Source: Prostheceraeus crozeri
Taxonomy: Eukaryota; Platyhelminthes; Polycladida; Euryleptidae
NCBI GenBank assembly: GCA_907163375.1
Contig: CAJQUW010008917.1
Location: forward strand, 19,741 to 83,740
Length of the DNA: 64,000 bases
Direction of reading: 5' to 3'
A program made the position numbers and the translations under genes. Below the pieces are notes generated by a model, which was given only the letters and a program-made list of their open reading frames with translations, was not told the origin of the DNA and did no database searches. The stretch's first letter is position 1; each line of letters begins with the position of its first letter. This document shows, in pieces, positions 52,549 to 63,223 of this stretch.

Positions 52549-53246
52549 ATCCGTGTTTTCCTTAGGAGTAAGTCACTTCAGTAAGAGTAAGTTACTTGAA
52601 TTCGGTGACGCTATGAAGCATTTGAAATCCTATTGTCTCCATCGATTTCGTAAGTTTCCTTTTGAGTTCCGAATTTCTTTATTTAAAGTCACTATGTCAC
52701 TAATGAAACTCAAAGTCTTTATTGAAATCACCATTTCATCAACCAAAGCTTGGATGAAATCATTCTTTAAGTCCAAAACATGTACATCAGAAGACTGTAG
52801 TGAAAATTCAGTTAAACCCAAACATTCTCTGGTTACACCAGTTTCGATTAAAGTCGCGCTTCTCGCTCTTTTCGCTTGTAATTAATTTTTGGCATATGGG
52901 TTTGAGGATGCAATTTGGAGATAGCATTGGCTGAATATTGTCGATGGGATTTGACGCGTGCAGATTTAATGTAGTGCCGCGCACTGGATATTATGTCAAC
53001 GTGTGATCAGCGCTGTATTTTATTTCCACTGTGCATGTCCGTCCATAGGTCTACTTATTGAAAGTATTACCGGCATCTCATGATAAAGTATTACCTATTG
53101 ATAGCATATCTCACTATCGATAATTTCACTAACTTATAATTGAAATGGCGAATAATGTAATAATTATTGCCTACATTCAAATTGTGCAGGAGAAAGTGTG
53201 TGACAATCAGAGCAATGATTGTTCAGAATTTTGGTTCACGCATTAT
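52549..53246. other. Upstream region of the dehydrogenase gene, no gene seen
   Basis: A 110-codon frame at 52553-52885 has no domain and odd composition, so it is not called. Confidence 0.4.
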
Positions 53247-53339
53247 CACGTGATGTGCACGTACTTAGCACGCTCATACAAACTTTCGATACTGCATGTC
53301 ACTGCGCTTTTCTCTCTTGCTTCTCCCTAATTGACGTCA
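53247..53339 (+). promoter_or_regulatory. E-box and CRE upstream of the dehydrogenase
   Basis: A palindromic E-box CACGTG (53247-53252) and a full CRE TGACGTCA (53332-53339) lie about 200 and 110 bases before the ATG at 53448. There is no clear TATA box nearby. Two perfect activator sites this close to a start suggest, but do not prove, regulation by bHLH and CREB/ATF factors. Confidence 0.4.
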
Positions 53340-53447
53340 CAATTTATCACTCATTAGACTTTGATCAAAATAGCAGCCACAGTCGTGCAGTGAATCTATA
53401 ACACAACGAATTAACGCAACTGACGGGTTTATAACGTCATCGTCAAC

Positions 53448-54281
53448 ATGGCAAGCAGTGATTCCAGGCTAGCAGGACTTGTGGCAATAGTTACCGGCGG
53501 ATCTCGAGGAATCGGGGCTGGTTGTGTCGAGAGCCTGGCAGCAGCCGGTGCGTCTGTGGCATTCTGTTCAAACGATCGTAGCGGAGGACAGGAATTAGAG
53601 ACTTCAATCGGAAAGGAACATGCTCTTTTCATAGAGGCTGATTGTCGAATCGAAGATGACATCGATCGTGTCGTGGCGAAGACAATAGAAAAATTTGGCA
53701 AAATCGATTGCCTCGTGAATAACGTGGGCACTCATCCTCCATCTCTGACGATTGATAACATCAGCCCCGACGATTTCAGAAAGCTTTTCGAATTGAACGT
53801 GATGAGTGGGTTCCTATTCTCAAAGAAGGTACTGCCACATCTTCGACGCAGTCAATTGTGTCCTTCGATTGTCAACATCGGAAGTTTGACAAACGCTCTG
53901 GGTCAACAACAGGCGGTGTCTTATGTGGCCACGAAAGGCGCCATAGCAGCAATGACAAGGGCGCTGGCAATCGACGAAGCCACTCACGGAGTCCGAGTGA
54001 ATACTATTTCTCCTTCGAATATCGATACTCCTCTGATGCGTTCAGCAATCGACATAGATTGCGGTGGTGACAAAGACAAGATTGCAGCAACAACTCTCGC
54101 CATCTGCAAGCAACAACTAAACGGCAAAATGGGAGTTCCTCGAGATGTTGGAAATGTTTGTGTTTTCTTAGTCTCATCTGAAGCACGATTTCTGACGGGA
54201 ATAGATATCAATGTATCAAATGGCAGCGAATTGAAGTACGGGCACAAGAGTGTGGTGGAAGAGAACCAAGACACTGCCTGA
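53448..54281 (+). CDS. HSD17B14-like: Short-chain dehydrogenase/reductase, HSD17B14-like
   Basis: A single-exon host gene, 277 aa, cytosolic NAD-dependent oxidoreductase. The cofactor motif TGGSRGIG is at residues 16-23, NNVG (usual NNAG) at 91-94, catalytic Ser146 in IGSL and YVATK (Tyr159, Lys163). Overall similarity to 17-beta-HSD type 14 is high: KIDCLVNNVGTHPPS, YVATKGAIAAMTRALAIDE, VRVNTISPSNIDTPL and FLTGIDINVSNGSEL all have close counterparts there. That enzyme oxidises the 17-hydroxyl of steroids and some fatty or sugar alcohols; the substrate here is unknown. The start has good context (GTCAACATGG). Length is typical. No intron was seen, so a retrocopy origin is possible, but the frame is intact. 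Confidence 0.9.
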   Translation: MASSDSRLAGLVAIVTGGSRGIGAGCVESLAAAGASVAFCSNDRSGGQELETSIGKEHALFIEADCRIEDDIDRVVAKTIEKFGKIDCLVNNVGTHPPSLTIDNISPDDFRKLFELNVMSGFLFSKKVLPHLRRSQLCPSIVNIGSLTNALGQQQAVSYVATKGAIAAMTRALAIDEATHGVRVNTISPSNIDTPLMRSAIDIDCGGDKDKIAATTLAICKQQLNGKMGVPRDVGNVCVFLVSSEARFLTGIDINVSNGSELKYGHKSVVEENQDTA

Positions 54282-54377
54282 AATTCGAGAATCAAATTTG
54301 CAGAACAATTCTAGGTATTAAAACCCCTTTGCATCTGATGCTAATTTTTGACTGATGTGCCAGTGTTCTGGTATATC

Positions 54378-54383
54378 AATAAA
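54378..54383 (+). terminator. Poly(A) signal of the dehydrogenase
   Basis: AATAAA about 100 bases after the stop codon. Confidence 0.7.
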
Positions 54384-56027
54384 GATGCTATCGTTTCAAG
54401 CATTGCTTTTGCGTTGCTGTATGTAAGCTTGCTTCTCTTCTAAATGAAGTAATCAATTATCACCACAGCAGTGATTAGTGATTACTCCACCTAGAATTCA
54501 CACGAGATCTCGAATAGAATAGACACGAAAACTCATCTTCAGTATAACATCAAGAAAAACAAGGTGGTAATGCATGCATTTGCAACAAAGAGAGATTACA
54601 AAGCTTCATGGCGCTCGGTGGAGGTTTGTCCCATACAAAGCCTCGGTTTTGATGCACGTAGCGCAATGATATCGCATGCCCCTTCTTACTCTCTTGTTGC
54701 AATAACACACTTTGCATGGATTCTGAGGGCATCGTTTGCAATTTTGAGCGGTGAGCGAACGGAAGGGCGATGATTTTCTATTTATCGCCAGCCAATCAGG
54801 TTGACTTCTTCTGACAGTTTGAAAGTGATGACTGGCAAAATCACTTCCGTAGTAAATATTGAGCTTAGAGCCAAACTCCCAAATAAAGGTTCACTAATCA
54901 GAATCAAATGCGATGAAATAATACAACAGAACTCTATAAAAAACATGCTTGGCCTATATCCAAGTAAACAATTCACGAAATTTTGATAGCCTAATCACTT
55001 TCGTTAAAATAATGAAGCAATTGTTACACCGCAAATAGAATAATTGAATATTCAGTTGCAATTGATTTTTGCGATTGATCAAATTTGAGATTTGCAATTT
55101 GAATTTCACCAAGTTACTAATTGCAACTCTCCAATTTTGCATCGTATTTCCGTAGCAATTATGTAATTTAGGTAATCAGTTTTCGTTGCAATAATGAAGC
55201 AATTGTGCAAAGTTGATCTTAATTTGCATTTACGCAAATTTTTATAATTTGCGTCTGTGATTCTAGTCACATGTTAACCGTTGGAAGATCGCATCATAGA
55301 GTTACAAGTACACTAGTGTACTGAGACGAGCGACTTATCGAAGTAATTATTATGAACACGGTGCAAATAGCAGATAATGCAAAAATTGTGCTTGCCAATG
55401 ATAACTCAAATGAATCAATGAATATACTGTTTTTTTTTAGTAGAAGAAAAATCAGAATGATGTTGGGAAACTCAATTCATGTTCACAAACGGAATGCATG
55501 TTTGTGGGGATGCGGATCTATAATTGTCGCATTTCATGGATAAAAGCTCCGTGACCTTCATATTTTATATATTGGCACAATAAGCTGAGATTGTCCACTT
55601 CGATAACTATGGTCGATAACGCTCTCCAAATATACGTTAATCGATAATCGAGTTATCGTACTCGTCATCGATGACATTTTTTCTTCTAATCGATAATGGT
55701 AATTGTTCAATGTCTCATCATTCAGATAAGCTGTCACTTGTCTTAATTAATCACTTGACCCTAAATTTTTCCGCATGAATGGCAGCAGTGTTTTTGCCTC
55801 TCTTGCCCACAATGCCGCCATCTCCTCGCTCCCACAAGTCTGAAAGAAGTGGGCTGGTGAAAAAGCAATGGCTGTCCTAAATAAATCTGATGATGCACGT
55901 ATCACTCTGATTCTGGGACTTCACATCGATTTCCTGAAATTCCCAACATTTCCGTCATACACGTAGGCCTACATTAATAAGTGCATCTAAAGCATCGACA
56001 TAGATCGACAATCCTACCTCATTAGTC
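54384..56027. other. No gene; possible transposon end near 55000-55320
   Basis: Between 55010 and 55250 the motif GCAATT/TTGCAA recurs many times, followed by the 12-bp palindrome TACACTAGTGTA (55310-55321), which equals the TA-flanked CACTAGTG ends of element A. It may be a solo end or excision remnant of an EnSpm-like element. The remainder is plain AT-rich sequence. Confidence 0.35.
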
Positions 56028-56540
56028 CGGGAGCTACTGACACTTTCATCATAAATTCGCGCACAATGGGCTTAATAAAATGGATTAGTAGATCTTGAAA
56101 CGCTGAATACAAGCATTAAATTCTTAATTGTCACAGCCAGTCGCTTTCGGTTATAGGTAAGGTTTAAGGATTCCCATTGCAATCCAATGGTAAAATTCAA
56201 GAAATATCTATGGATTGTGAAACACTTGGCAATTTTCGTACATTTTCTTTTGCAGAAAAGAAACTATTTATCAGTGTGCCATGAAATTTGAAACATGATT
56301 GAGTTCAGAACATGAACTTCGATATAAAAGTTGAAGTGAGCCAAGTGTTTCACAATCCATAGATATTTCTTGAATTTTACCATTGGATTCCAATGGGAAT
56401 CCTTTAACCTTACCTATAACCGAAATCGACTGACTGACAATCAAGAATATGATTTTTGCATTCAGCGCTTCAAGATCTACAAATCCATGCTATTAAGCCC
56501 ATTATGCGCGAATTTAAGAAGAAAGTGTCAGTAGCTCCCG
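56028..56540. mobile_element. Foldback element with ~200-bp arms
   Basis: The left arm 56028-56230 and right arm 56340-56540 are reverse complements with about 10-15 percent differences. They start CGGGAGCTACTGACACTTTC and meet at CACTTGGC / GCCAAGTG around a ~110-bp loop. No coding capacity. This is a long-arm MITE or foldback transposon; the target duplication is not clear. Confidence 0.85.
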
Positions 56541-56760
56541 TCTTACATTTTGTTCTCCACAATATGACGTGCGACCTCAAACATCCATGGCCATATATTC
56601 TTTCACTTTGATGACATCTCCGATGAGGCATCATGCCTTTAGCAGATGGTCATGACTTCATCAACGCTAAAATCAAGTGCGATGACAAATATATAACCAA
56701 ACTGAAGAGTCATGTGAAGAAGATCACATCCTACATATGCGGCTGACTTCAAATAGGTTT

Positions 56761-57567
56761 CCAAAAACATTTATTGAATGCTACATGCATAAAGAAATAA
56801 CGTGAGCAATTGCGCGAGCGCTTCCGTGGCCTCTCTTCAAATGCACAACGGTCGAAGTAAAGAAATTAACTATATAGAACACAATGCATAGAGTACATGA
56901 CACAATGATAAATATTCACACAAGGTTAGATGAACCAATGACTTTAGGTTAGGGCATGCCGTAATTATGTATAAATGACGGAGAAGACAATAAACGTGTA
57001 AATGAAATGACAATACTGGTAGATTTGGAAAAGGACATGACCACCAAGGAAACAACACGCCGCACACAAACTGCTTCCGTACACACGAGGGAGGACTTTT
57101 GCTCAAAATATATAAGCCTCCCAGATACGTATATGACAAAGGAAAAGAAGAAAATAAAATTGAAAAGTAGGAAGGAAAAGAGTTGCCTTTAAAAACACCG
57201 GCCCAAATGTAAAGATGTGTATTTACGCTTGCCATTCAAGGTCTCACTCCGGCGCCATTATCAAGAGCATCTTTTCATCTGTCACGCAATCTTCATCCAT
57301 CAGTATTGTCATTTTATCTTCACGTGTATTTCTTCTCCGTCATCTATACATAGTTACGTCATGCCATAAAGTCATTGATTCATCTAACTTTGTGTGAATA
57401 TTCATCATTATATTCTAGCTAACTTCGTTACTTCGACCGTCATGCATTTGAGGGGAGACCACGAAAGCGCTCGCGCAATTTTTCACGTTATTTCTTTATA
57501 CGTGTAATATTCAATAAATGTTTTTGGTTACCTTGTTTCTTCTCAAATGTATTGGTAACTGTAATTG
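56761..57567. mobile_element. Second foldback element, flanked by a 14-bp direct repeat
   Basis: The left arm (56761-57018, starting CCAAAAACATTTATTGAAT) pairs with the right arm (57301-57527, ending ATGTTTTTGG) with some differences. CTTCAAATAGGTTT occurs at 56747-56760 and again at 57568-57581, a 14-bp direct repeat that may be the target duplication. An extra ~40 bases lies between the right arm and the right direct repeat. A 121-codon frame across it is not supported as a gene. Confidence 0.75.
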
Positions 57568-57581
57568 CTTCAAATAGGTTT

Positions 57582-59031
57582 ACAGTCCAAGAAAAAAAGC
57601 TTCAAGAGAGCGGCTCAAAATATGTGAAAATGGTACATGAGTGCTGAGATTTGCGAAAGCCCTTTAAGAAAATTTGCCAAGGAATTTTGATGCCTGTGTT
57701 TGTGAAAGGTGTCATGAAATATGACAGAAAGATAGATAGAAGCTGACAAACTGTTCGTGAACATTGTGATCCAAGAAACTCCAATGAACTGAAAGAGTGG
57801 CGACCCCTCAACTGTCAGAAACTGTCTGATATACGAGCCTGTCATTGAGAAGGAACTTCATGTCTTAATATTTTTCTAATATGAAATGAAGGCCTATTAT
57901 ATCAAATCAATCTATTATATCAGCACATAGGAAACAGTAGAAAATCCACTATTACTGTTTAAGAAATTGCCATGAGCAGAATTTTCTTGAGCTGTAAACT
58001 GAAGAACAGACAGTTGCATTGCTACCACTTAGAGCTTCAAATAAAAATCAAGAGGTGTTCAGATATGATCAGACATGCTGCATATTTCGGCCTACCTTCA
58101 CGAACTGTCAGAGACGGAGCCAGAATTTTTTTTGATTGAAGGCGTTATTAGACGTTGCTGAGAACGCTTCTGTGGTTCAAATTTTATATTGAGACTTTCC
58201 CTGGGACAGTTTTATAAAGGACGGGTTTCAGGATCATTTTACTGAAGATTGAGGGACATGTACATTGTAGCGCACTCGAGAGTTGGCCTACTGTAGTAAG
58301 ATGACACATGCATAATCAGAAGTGAAATCATCATAAGCTTACTTGATTATCAATTTTTGATTGAAATCACTCCCCCAAATCGTAAATAAGCCAAATGCCA
58401 AATTTAATTCATCAAAGCTAACAGCAGGCTTGCCTAGTTGTGCTAAGTATTATCAAAACACTTTACTAGCACGATATAGTGCGCCAGGCATATATTCAAA
58501 TTCAAATTTTGAATTTCAAATCATATAATCAAGCTATTGACTTGTTGTAAATCCTAATTTAACTGCCTGTTGTCGCTTAGTTGCCGAAAATACACGCCTA
58601 CGAGCACTTCAGTTTGTGATGAACAAAAACTAAATTACACGGTGTGGATGGATTATCTAAATAGCATTAAATTCAAATTCTTGAGTTTTCTCGTAAAACT
58701 GCCGACGAATTTTGGTCAAATTTATTTGAGGTACCGCACTCATAGAATGAAAACATGCATCGAGTTTCACTAGTCAATTTTCTAAAATGGATGTTTAAAT
58801 GATCACAATTCAAAAAATCAAAAGAATTCAAATTTGAAATTTCTCAGGAACGACCATTTTCGCTTCCGTTGGAAATAAATTGTTGATCGACATCTAAGAT
58901 AAAAATGCAGCATTTGAGAATGGGCGATGTTTTCTGGATCACCGATGACCGCACGCATCGATTTCAAATATCTCAATTATTAAAGTTAAACACAACACAA
59001 CGTAAGTACTTAAAAACAAGTTATAATAGAC
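57582..59031. other. No gene seen; left flank of the second Polinton
   Basis: AT-rich with several TTCAAATTTGAA-like short palindromes around 58495-58520 and 58830-58840. No supported feature. Confidence 0.4.
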
Positions 59032-59175
59032 AGTAGTAATAAAAGGTCCATAATAAACACAGCGCGCCCCCTCCCCCTCCCCTCCCCCTCCCCTCTCCCC
59101 TCCCCCCTCTGGAACGACAGAGGTTGTGGTCTGTCGTGGTGTGCCGGCCAGGTTGGTTCACGTTCACAACATGTT

Positions 59176-60700
59176 CGTGCCATAGCTCGTTTGAAAGCTA
59201 AGAGTGAGACAAATTCACTGAAAGAATCGGCTTGTTCCTATCTGTCTTCGTTTAGATGTGAGACGCCATTTAAGATTTTGGGAGATTGTCGAAAAACGAC
59301 AGAGTTAGAATTTGGGACGTTTTGGGCTGTAGCTTCAAAACGAAGCATCGGATTGGAAAACGGATTTCAGATTTGGAATCAGCGTGAAATTCTCTATCGG
59401 TATGGTGATTTTGAACGCAATCGGAGAGAAAAATTTCGCTGACCTCCCCCCCCTCTGGACAGCTCGCTTCGATTTTGGCTTCCAGTGGACGGATTTAGTC
59501 GTGCCATAGCTCGTTTGAAAGCTAAGAGTGAGACAAATTCACTGAAAGAATCGGCTTGTTCCTATCTGTCTTCGTTTAGATGTGAGACGCCATTTAAGAT
59601 TTTGGGACATTGGCGAAAAACGACAGAGTTAGAATTTGGGACGTTTTGGGCTGTAGCTTCAAAACGAAGCATCGGATTGGAAAACGGATTTCAGATTTGG
59701 AATCAGCGTGAAATTCTCTATCGGTATGGTGAATTTGAACGCAATCGGAGAGAAAAATTTCACTGACCTCCCCCCCCCTCCCCCCCCTCGGGAGAGCTTG
59801 CTTCGATCTTGGCTTCCAGTGGACGGATTTAGTCGTGCCATAGCTCGTTTGAAAGCTAAGAGTGAGACAAATTCACTGAAAGAATCGGCTTGTTCCTATC
59901 TGTCTTCGTTTAGATGTGAGACGCCATTTAAGATTTTGGGACATTGGCGAAAAACGACAGAGTTAGAATTTGGGACGTTTTGGGCTGTAGCTTCAAAACG
60001 AAGCATCGGATTGGAAAACGGATTTCAGATTTGGAATCAGCGTGAAATTCTCTATCGGTATGGTGAATTTGAACGCAATCGGAGAGAAAAATTTCACTGA
60101 CCTCCCCCCCCTCTGGACAGCTCGCTTCGATTTTGGCTTCCAGTGGACGGATTTAGTCGTGCCATAGCTCGTTTGAAAGCTAAGAGTGAGACAAATTCAC
60201 TGAAAGAATCGGCTTGTTCCTATCTGTCTTCGTTTAGATGTGAGACGCCATTTAAGATTTTGGGACATTGGCGAAAAACGACAGAGTTAGAATTTGGGAC
60301 GTTTTGGGCTGTAGCTTCAAAACGAAGCATCGGATTGGAAAACGGATTTCAGATTTGGAATCAGCGTGAAATTCTCTATCGGTATGGTGAATTTGAACGC
60401 AATCAGAGAGAAAAATTTCACTGACCTCCCCCCCCCCTCGGGAGAGCTTGCTTCGATCTTGGCTTCCAGTGGACGGATTTAGTCGTGCCATAGCTCGTTT
60501 GAAAGCTAAGAGTGAGACAAATTCACTGAAAGAATCGGCTTGTTCCTATCTGTCTTCGTTTAGATGTGAGACGCCATTTAAGATTTTGGGACATTGGCGA
60601 AAAAAACGACAGAGTTAGAATTTGGGACGTTTTGGGCTGTAGCTTCAAAACGAAGCATCGGATTGGAAAACGGATTTCAGATTTGGAATCAGCGTCAAAT
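59176..60700 (+). repeat. Tandem ~325-bp units of the second Polinton's terminal repeat
   Basis: Five units start with CGTGCCATAGCTCGTTTGAA at about 59176, 59500, 59834, 60158 and 60484 (spacing 324-334). Units are nearly identical and separated by C-runs of varying length (CTCCCCCCCC...). Units alternate between two linkers, one with CTGGACAGCTCGCTTCGATT and one with GGGAGAGCTTGCTTCGATCT, so the basic duplication may be a two-unit block. A diverged unit continues to about 60955. Confidence 0.95.
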
Positions 60701-60988
60701 TCTCTATCAGCATGGTAAGTTTCAAGTCAATCGGAGATTTTGAAGTCAATCGGAGAGAAAAATTTTCAACATTTTTCGAAAAAACGAGTTAGAATTTTTG
60801 CGATGGCTGTGGGCTGTAGAGCCAAAACGAAGCATCGGATGGGAAAATGGAGGGCAGATTCGGATTCATTGTCAAATTCTACATGGAAATGGTGTAATTC
60901 CAGCTCAATCGGAGCACTAGAACCGGAGATAGACGGGTTTTTAGTGTTTGGATGATGGGTATTACGTCATCAGCTGATCGCCACACAC

Positions 60989-60996
60989 TATATAAG
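60989..60996 (+). promoter_or_regulatory. TATA box of the second Polinton's leader transcript
   Basis: TATATAAG, followed by CGTCTCTCTGAGCTCC near 61050, the counterpart of CGTCGCTCTGAGCTCC after the TATA box of the first element. Confidence 0.7.
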
Positions 60997-61412
60997 CTGG
61001 GAACCGACAGAGACTTGTCATTTAGAGGAGAACGATTGTCAGAGATAGGTCGTCTCTCTGAGCTCCGATGATAGCTTCGGACATTCCAAATTCCGAGTTT
61101 CTGTAAGAAACCGACTTAGAAAATTTCATTGCTGATATCAGCTAAGGCGTCAGACTTAGAGGTTCGCCAGGAGATGGCCTTCGTCTCCAGACCATAAAAG
61201 ACTCCAAAACTTTAAAGGCTTGTAACTTTGCTTCTACAAGTCCGTTTGACTTGATTCAAAAAAGGTTCGGTCGCTATTGACCTGCCCTAAGTGATGGACT
61301 ACTTATAAAATTTCATAAGTAGTGCTAAAAAATTGAAAATTTTAAATTCACTAGTTTTGGAGGTTTTCTGGGGTTTTCTACTCTGCTGAAGTCAATGAAA
61401 GCATTTTTAATG

Positions 61413-62859
61413 ATGTCTGAGCCAGTCTTCTCATGCTATAAGCGGCTTTTCACTGAAAGCGAGCAAGACACGGAGAGTTTTGCTGTAATATTCCACTGAC
61501 AGGGTGTTCCTTCGGGACGGCGGACGATGCCGTAGTGATAAGTGTGGCAAGGGAATGTGTCATATTTGAGACCGTAACCGCTGGGACAACTCATGTCTCA
61601 TGTTGGGCATTTGACACAGCTCTCAACGTAGCACTTTGAACGCCAATCGGTTGAGTCTTAGCTATCTTGTCATGGGTGGCCTCTAAACATCTCCATTGCA
61701 AAACGCTGGTGAATCAAGCTCTCTACGGCTTGCTATCAAGCTGCTAAAAGTCTGTCCACCTCTTACCAACTCTACAGGTTTTCATGTCTGAGCCAGCCTT
61801 CTCATGCTATAAGCGGCTTTTCACTGAAAGCGAGCAAGACACGGAGAGTTTTGCTGTAATATTCCACTGACAGGGTGTTCCTTCGGGACGGCGGACGATG
61901 CCGTAGTGATAAGTGTGGCAAGGGAATGTGTCATATTTGAGGCCGTAACCGCTGGGACAACTCATGTCTCATGTTGGGCATTTGACACAGCTCTCAACGT
62001 AGCACTTTGAACGCCAATCGGTTGAGTCTTAGCTATCTTGTCATGGGTGGCCTCTAAACATCTCCATTGCAAAACGCTGGTGAATCAAGCTCTCTACGGC
62101 TTGCTATCAAGCTGCTAAAAGTCTGTCCACCTCTTACCAACTCTACAGGTTTTCATGTCTGAGCCAGCCTTCTCATGCTATAAGCGGCTTTTCACTGAAA
62201 GCCAGCAAGACACGGAGAGTTTTGCTGTAATATTCCACTGACAGGGTGTTCCTTCGGGACGGCGGACGATGCCGTAGTGATAAGTGTGGCAAGGGAATGT
62301 GTCATATTTGAGACCGTAACCGCTGGGACAACTCATGTCTCATGTTGGGCATTTGACACAGTTCTCAACGTAGCACTTTGAACGCCAATCGGTTGAGTCT
62401 TAGCTATCTTGTCATGGGTGGCCTCTAAACATCTCCATTGCAAAAACGCTGGTGAATCAAGCTCTCTACGGCTTGCTATCAAGCTGCTAAAAAAGTCTGT
62501 CCACCTCTTACCAACTCTACAGGTTTTCATGTCTGAGCCAGCCTTCTCATGCTATAAGCGGCTTTTCACTGAAAGCGAGCAAGACACGGAGAGTTTTGCT
62601 GTAATATTCCACTGACAGGGTGTTCCTTCGGGACGGCGGACGATGCCGTAGTGATAAGTGTGGCAAGGGAATGTGTCATATTTGAGACCGTAACCGCTGG
62701 GACAACTCATGTCTCATGTTGGGCATTTGACACAGTTCTCAAAGTAGCACTTTGAACGCCAATCGGTTGAGTCTTAGCTATCCTGTCATGGGTGGCCTCT
62801 AAACATCTCCATTGCAAAACGCTGGTGAATCAAGCTCTCTACGGCTTGCTATCAAGCTG
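61413..62859 (+). repeat. Four tandem ~371-bp copies in the leader of the second Polinton
   Basis: ATGTCTGAGCCAG starts at 61413, 61784, 62155 and 62529 (spacing 371, 371, 374). Copies are almost identical. Each contains hairpin-forming segments: GCTTT-TCACTG-AAAGC, GTTCC-TTCG-GGAC, and GCTTG-CTAT-CAAGC. There is no conserved open frame. The first Polinton has no such repeat at this place, so this is a lineage-specific expansion of a leader segment. Confidence 0.95.
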
Positions 62860-62892
62860 ATCAAAGCAATGACTTGGGATGTTTACTCAAGG

Positions 62893-63170
62893 TTTTCAAG
62901 TATGCTGAGTTCAAATCTGCTATCAGATTTCAAATTTAACTAAGTCTAAGGCAGCTTTGAGGGGTTAGATCCCAGCTACTGTTCACTACCTTTGACTCGA
63001 CGTTGCTGTTACCACTTCGGGGCAGTGACAATGATGTCTTCAGCTGTAAATAGCGGGTATCGGGGAAGAGATCTCTCACTTCCCTAGTGATCAGTACAAG
63101 GCCTTCGGGCTGTCGACGGGATCGAGTGCCACTCACTACACTCAAATCTATCATTCCTCACTAAGTGTAA
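62893..63170 (+). ncRNA. Conserved structured leader segment of the second Polinton
   Basis: From TTTTCAAGTATGCTGAGTTC to CCTCACTAAGTGT it matches 10279-10555 of the first Polinton with only a handful of changes. Hairpins with CTAT and TTCG loops are kept. The sequence just downstream (63191-63249) adds two more strong CTAT-loop hairpins. The strong conservation without a reading frame argues for function as RNA or DNA. Confidence 0.55.
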
Positions 63171-63223
63171 ATTACTGACTATACATTTGTCCTGCTATCA
63201 GGTTGTTTTGACTTGCTATCTAG

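Noticed and set aside
52553-52885. 110-codon frame upstream of the dehydrogenase
   Set aside because: No domain, no promoter, opposite strand equally open; likely chance.
56870-57235. 121-codon minus-strand frame in the second foldback element
   Set aside because: Low-complexity hydrophobic composition, no domain, lies across a non-coding inverted repeat.
57602-57845. Minus-strand frames of 69-76 codons
   Set aside because: No domain or conserved feature; two overlapping frames of similar length suggest chance.
59191-60424. Repeated 93-codon open frames (RAIARLKAKSETNSLKES...) as a tandem protein family
   Set aside because: They recur only because the DNA unit is tandemly repeated; the frames are interrupted by C-runs of variable length and both strands are open.
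61413-62859. CRISPR-like array
   Set aside because: Repeats of 371 bp in direct contiguous copies without spacers, in animal DNA; this is a simple tandem expansion.
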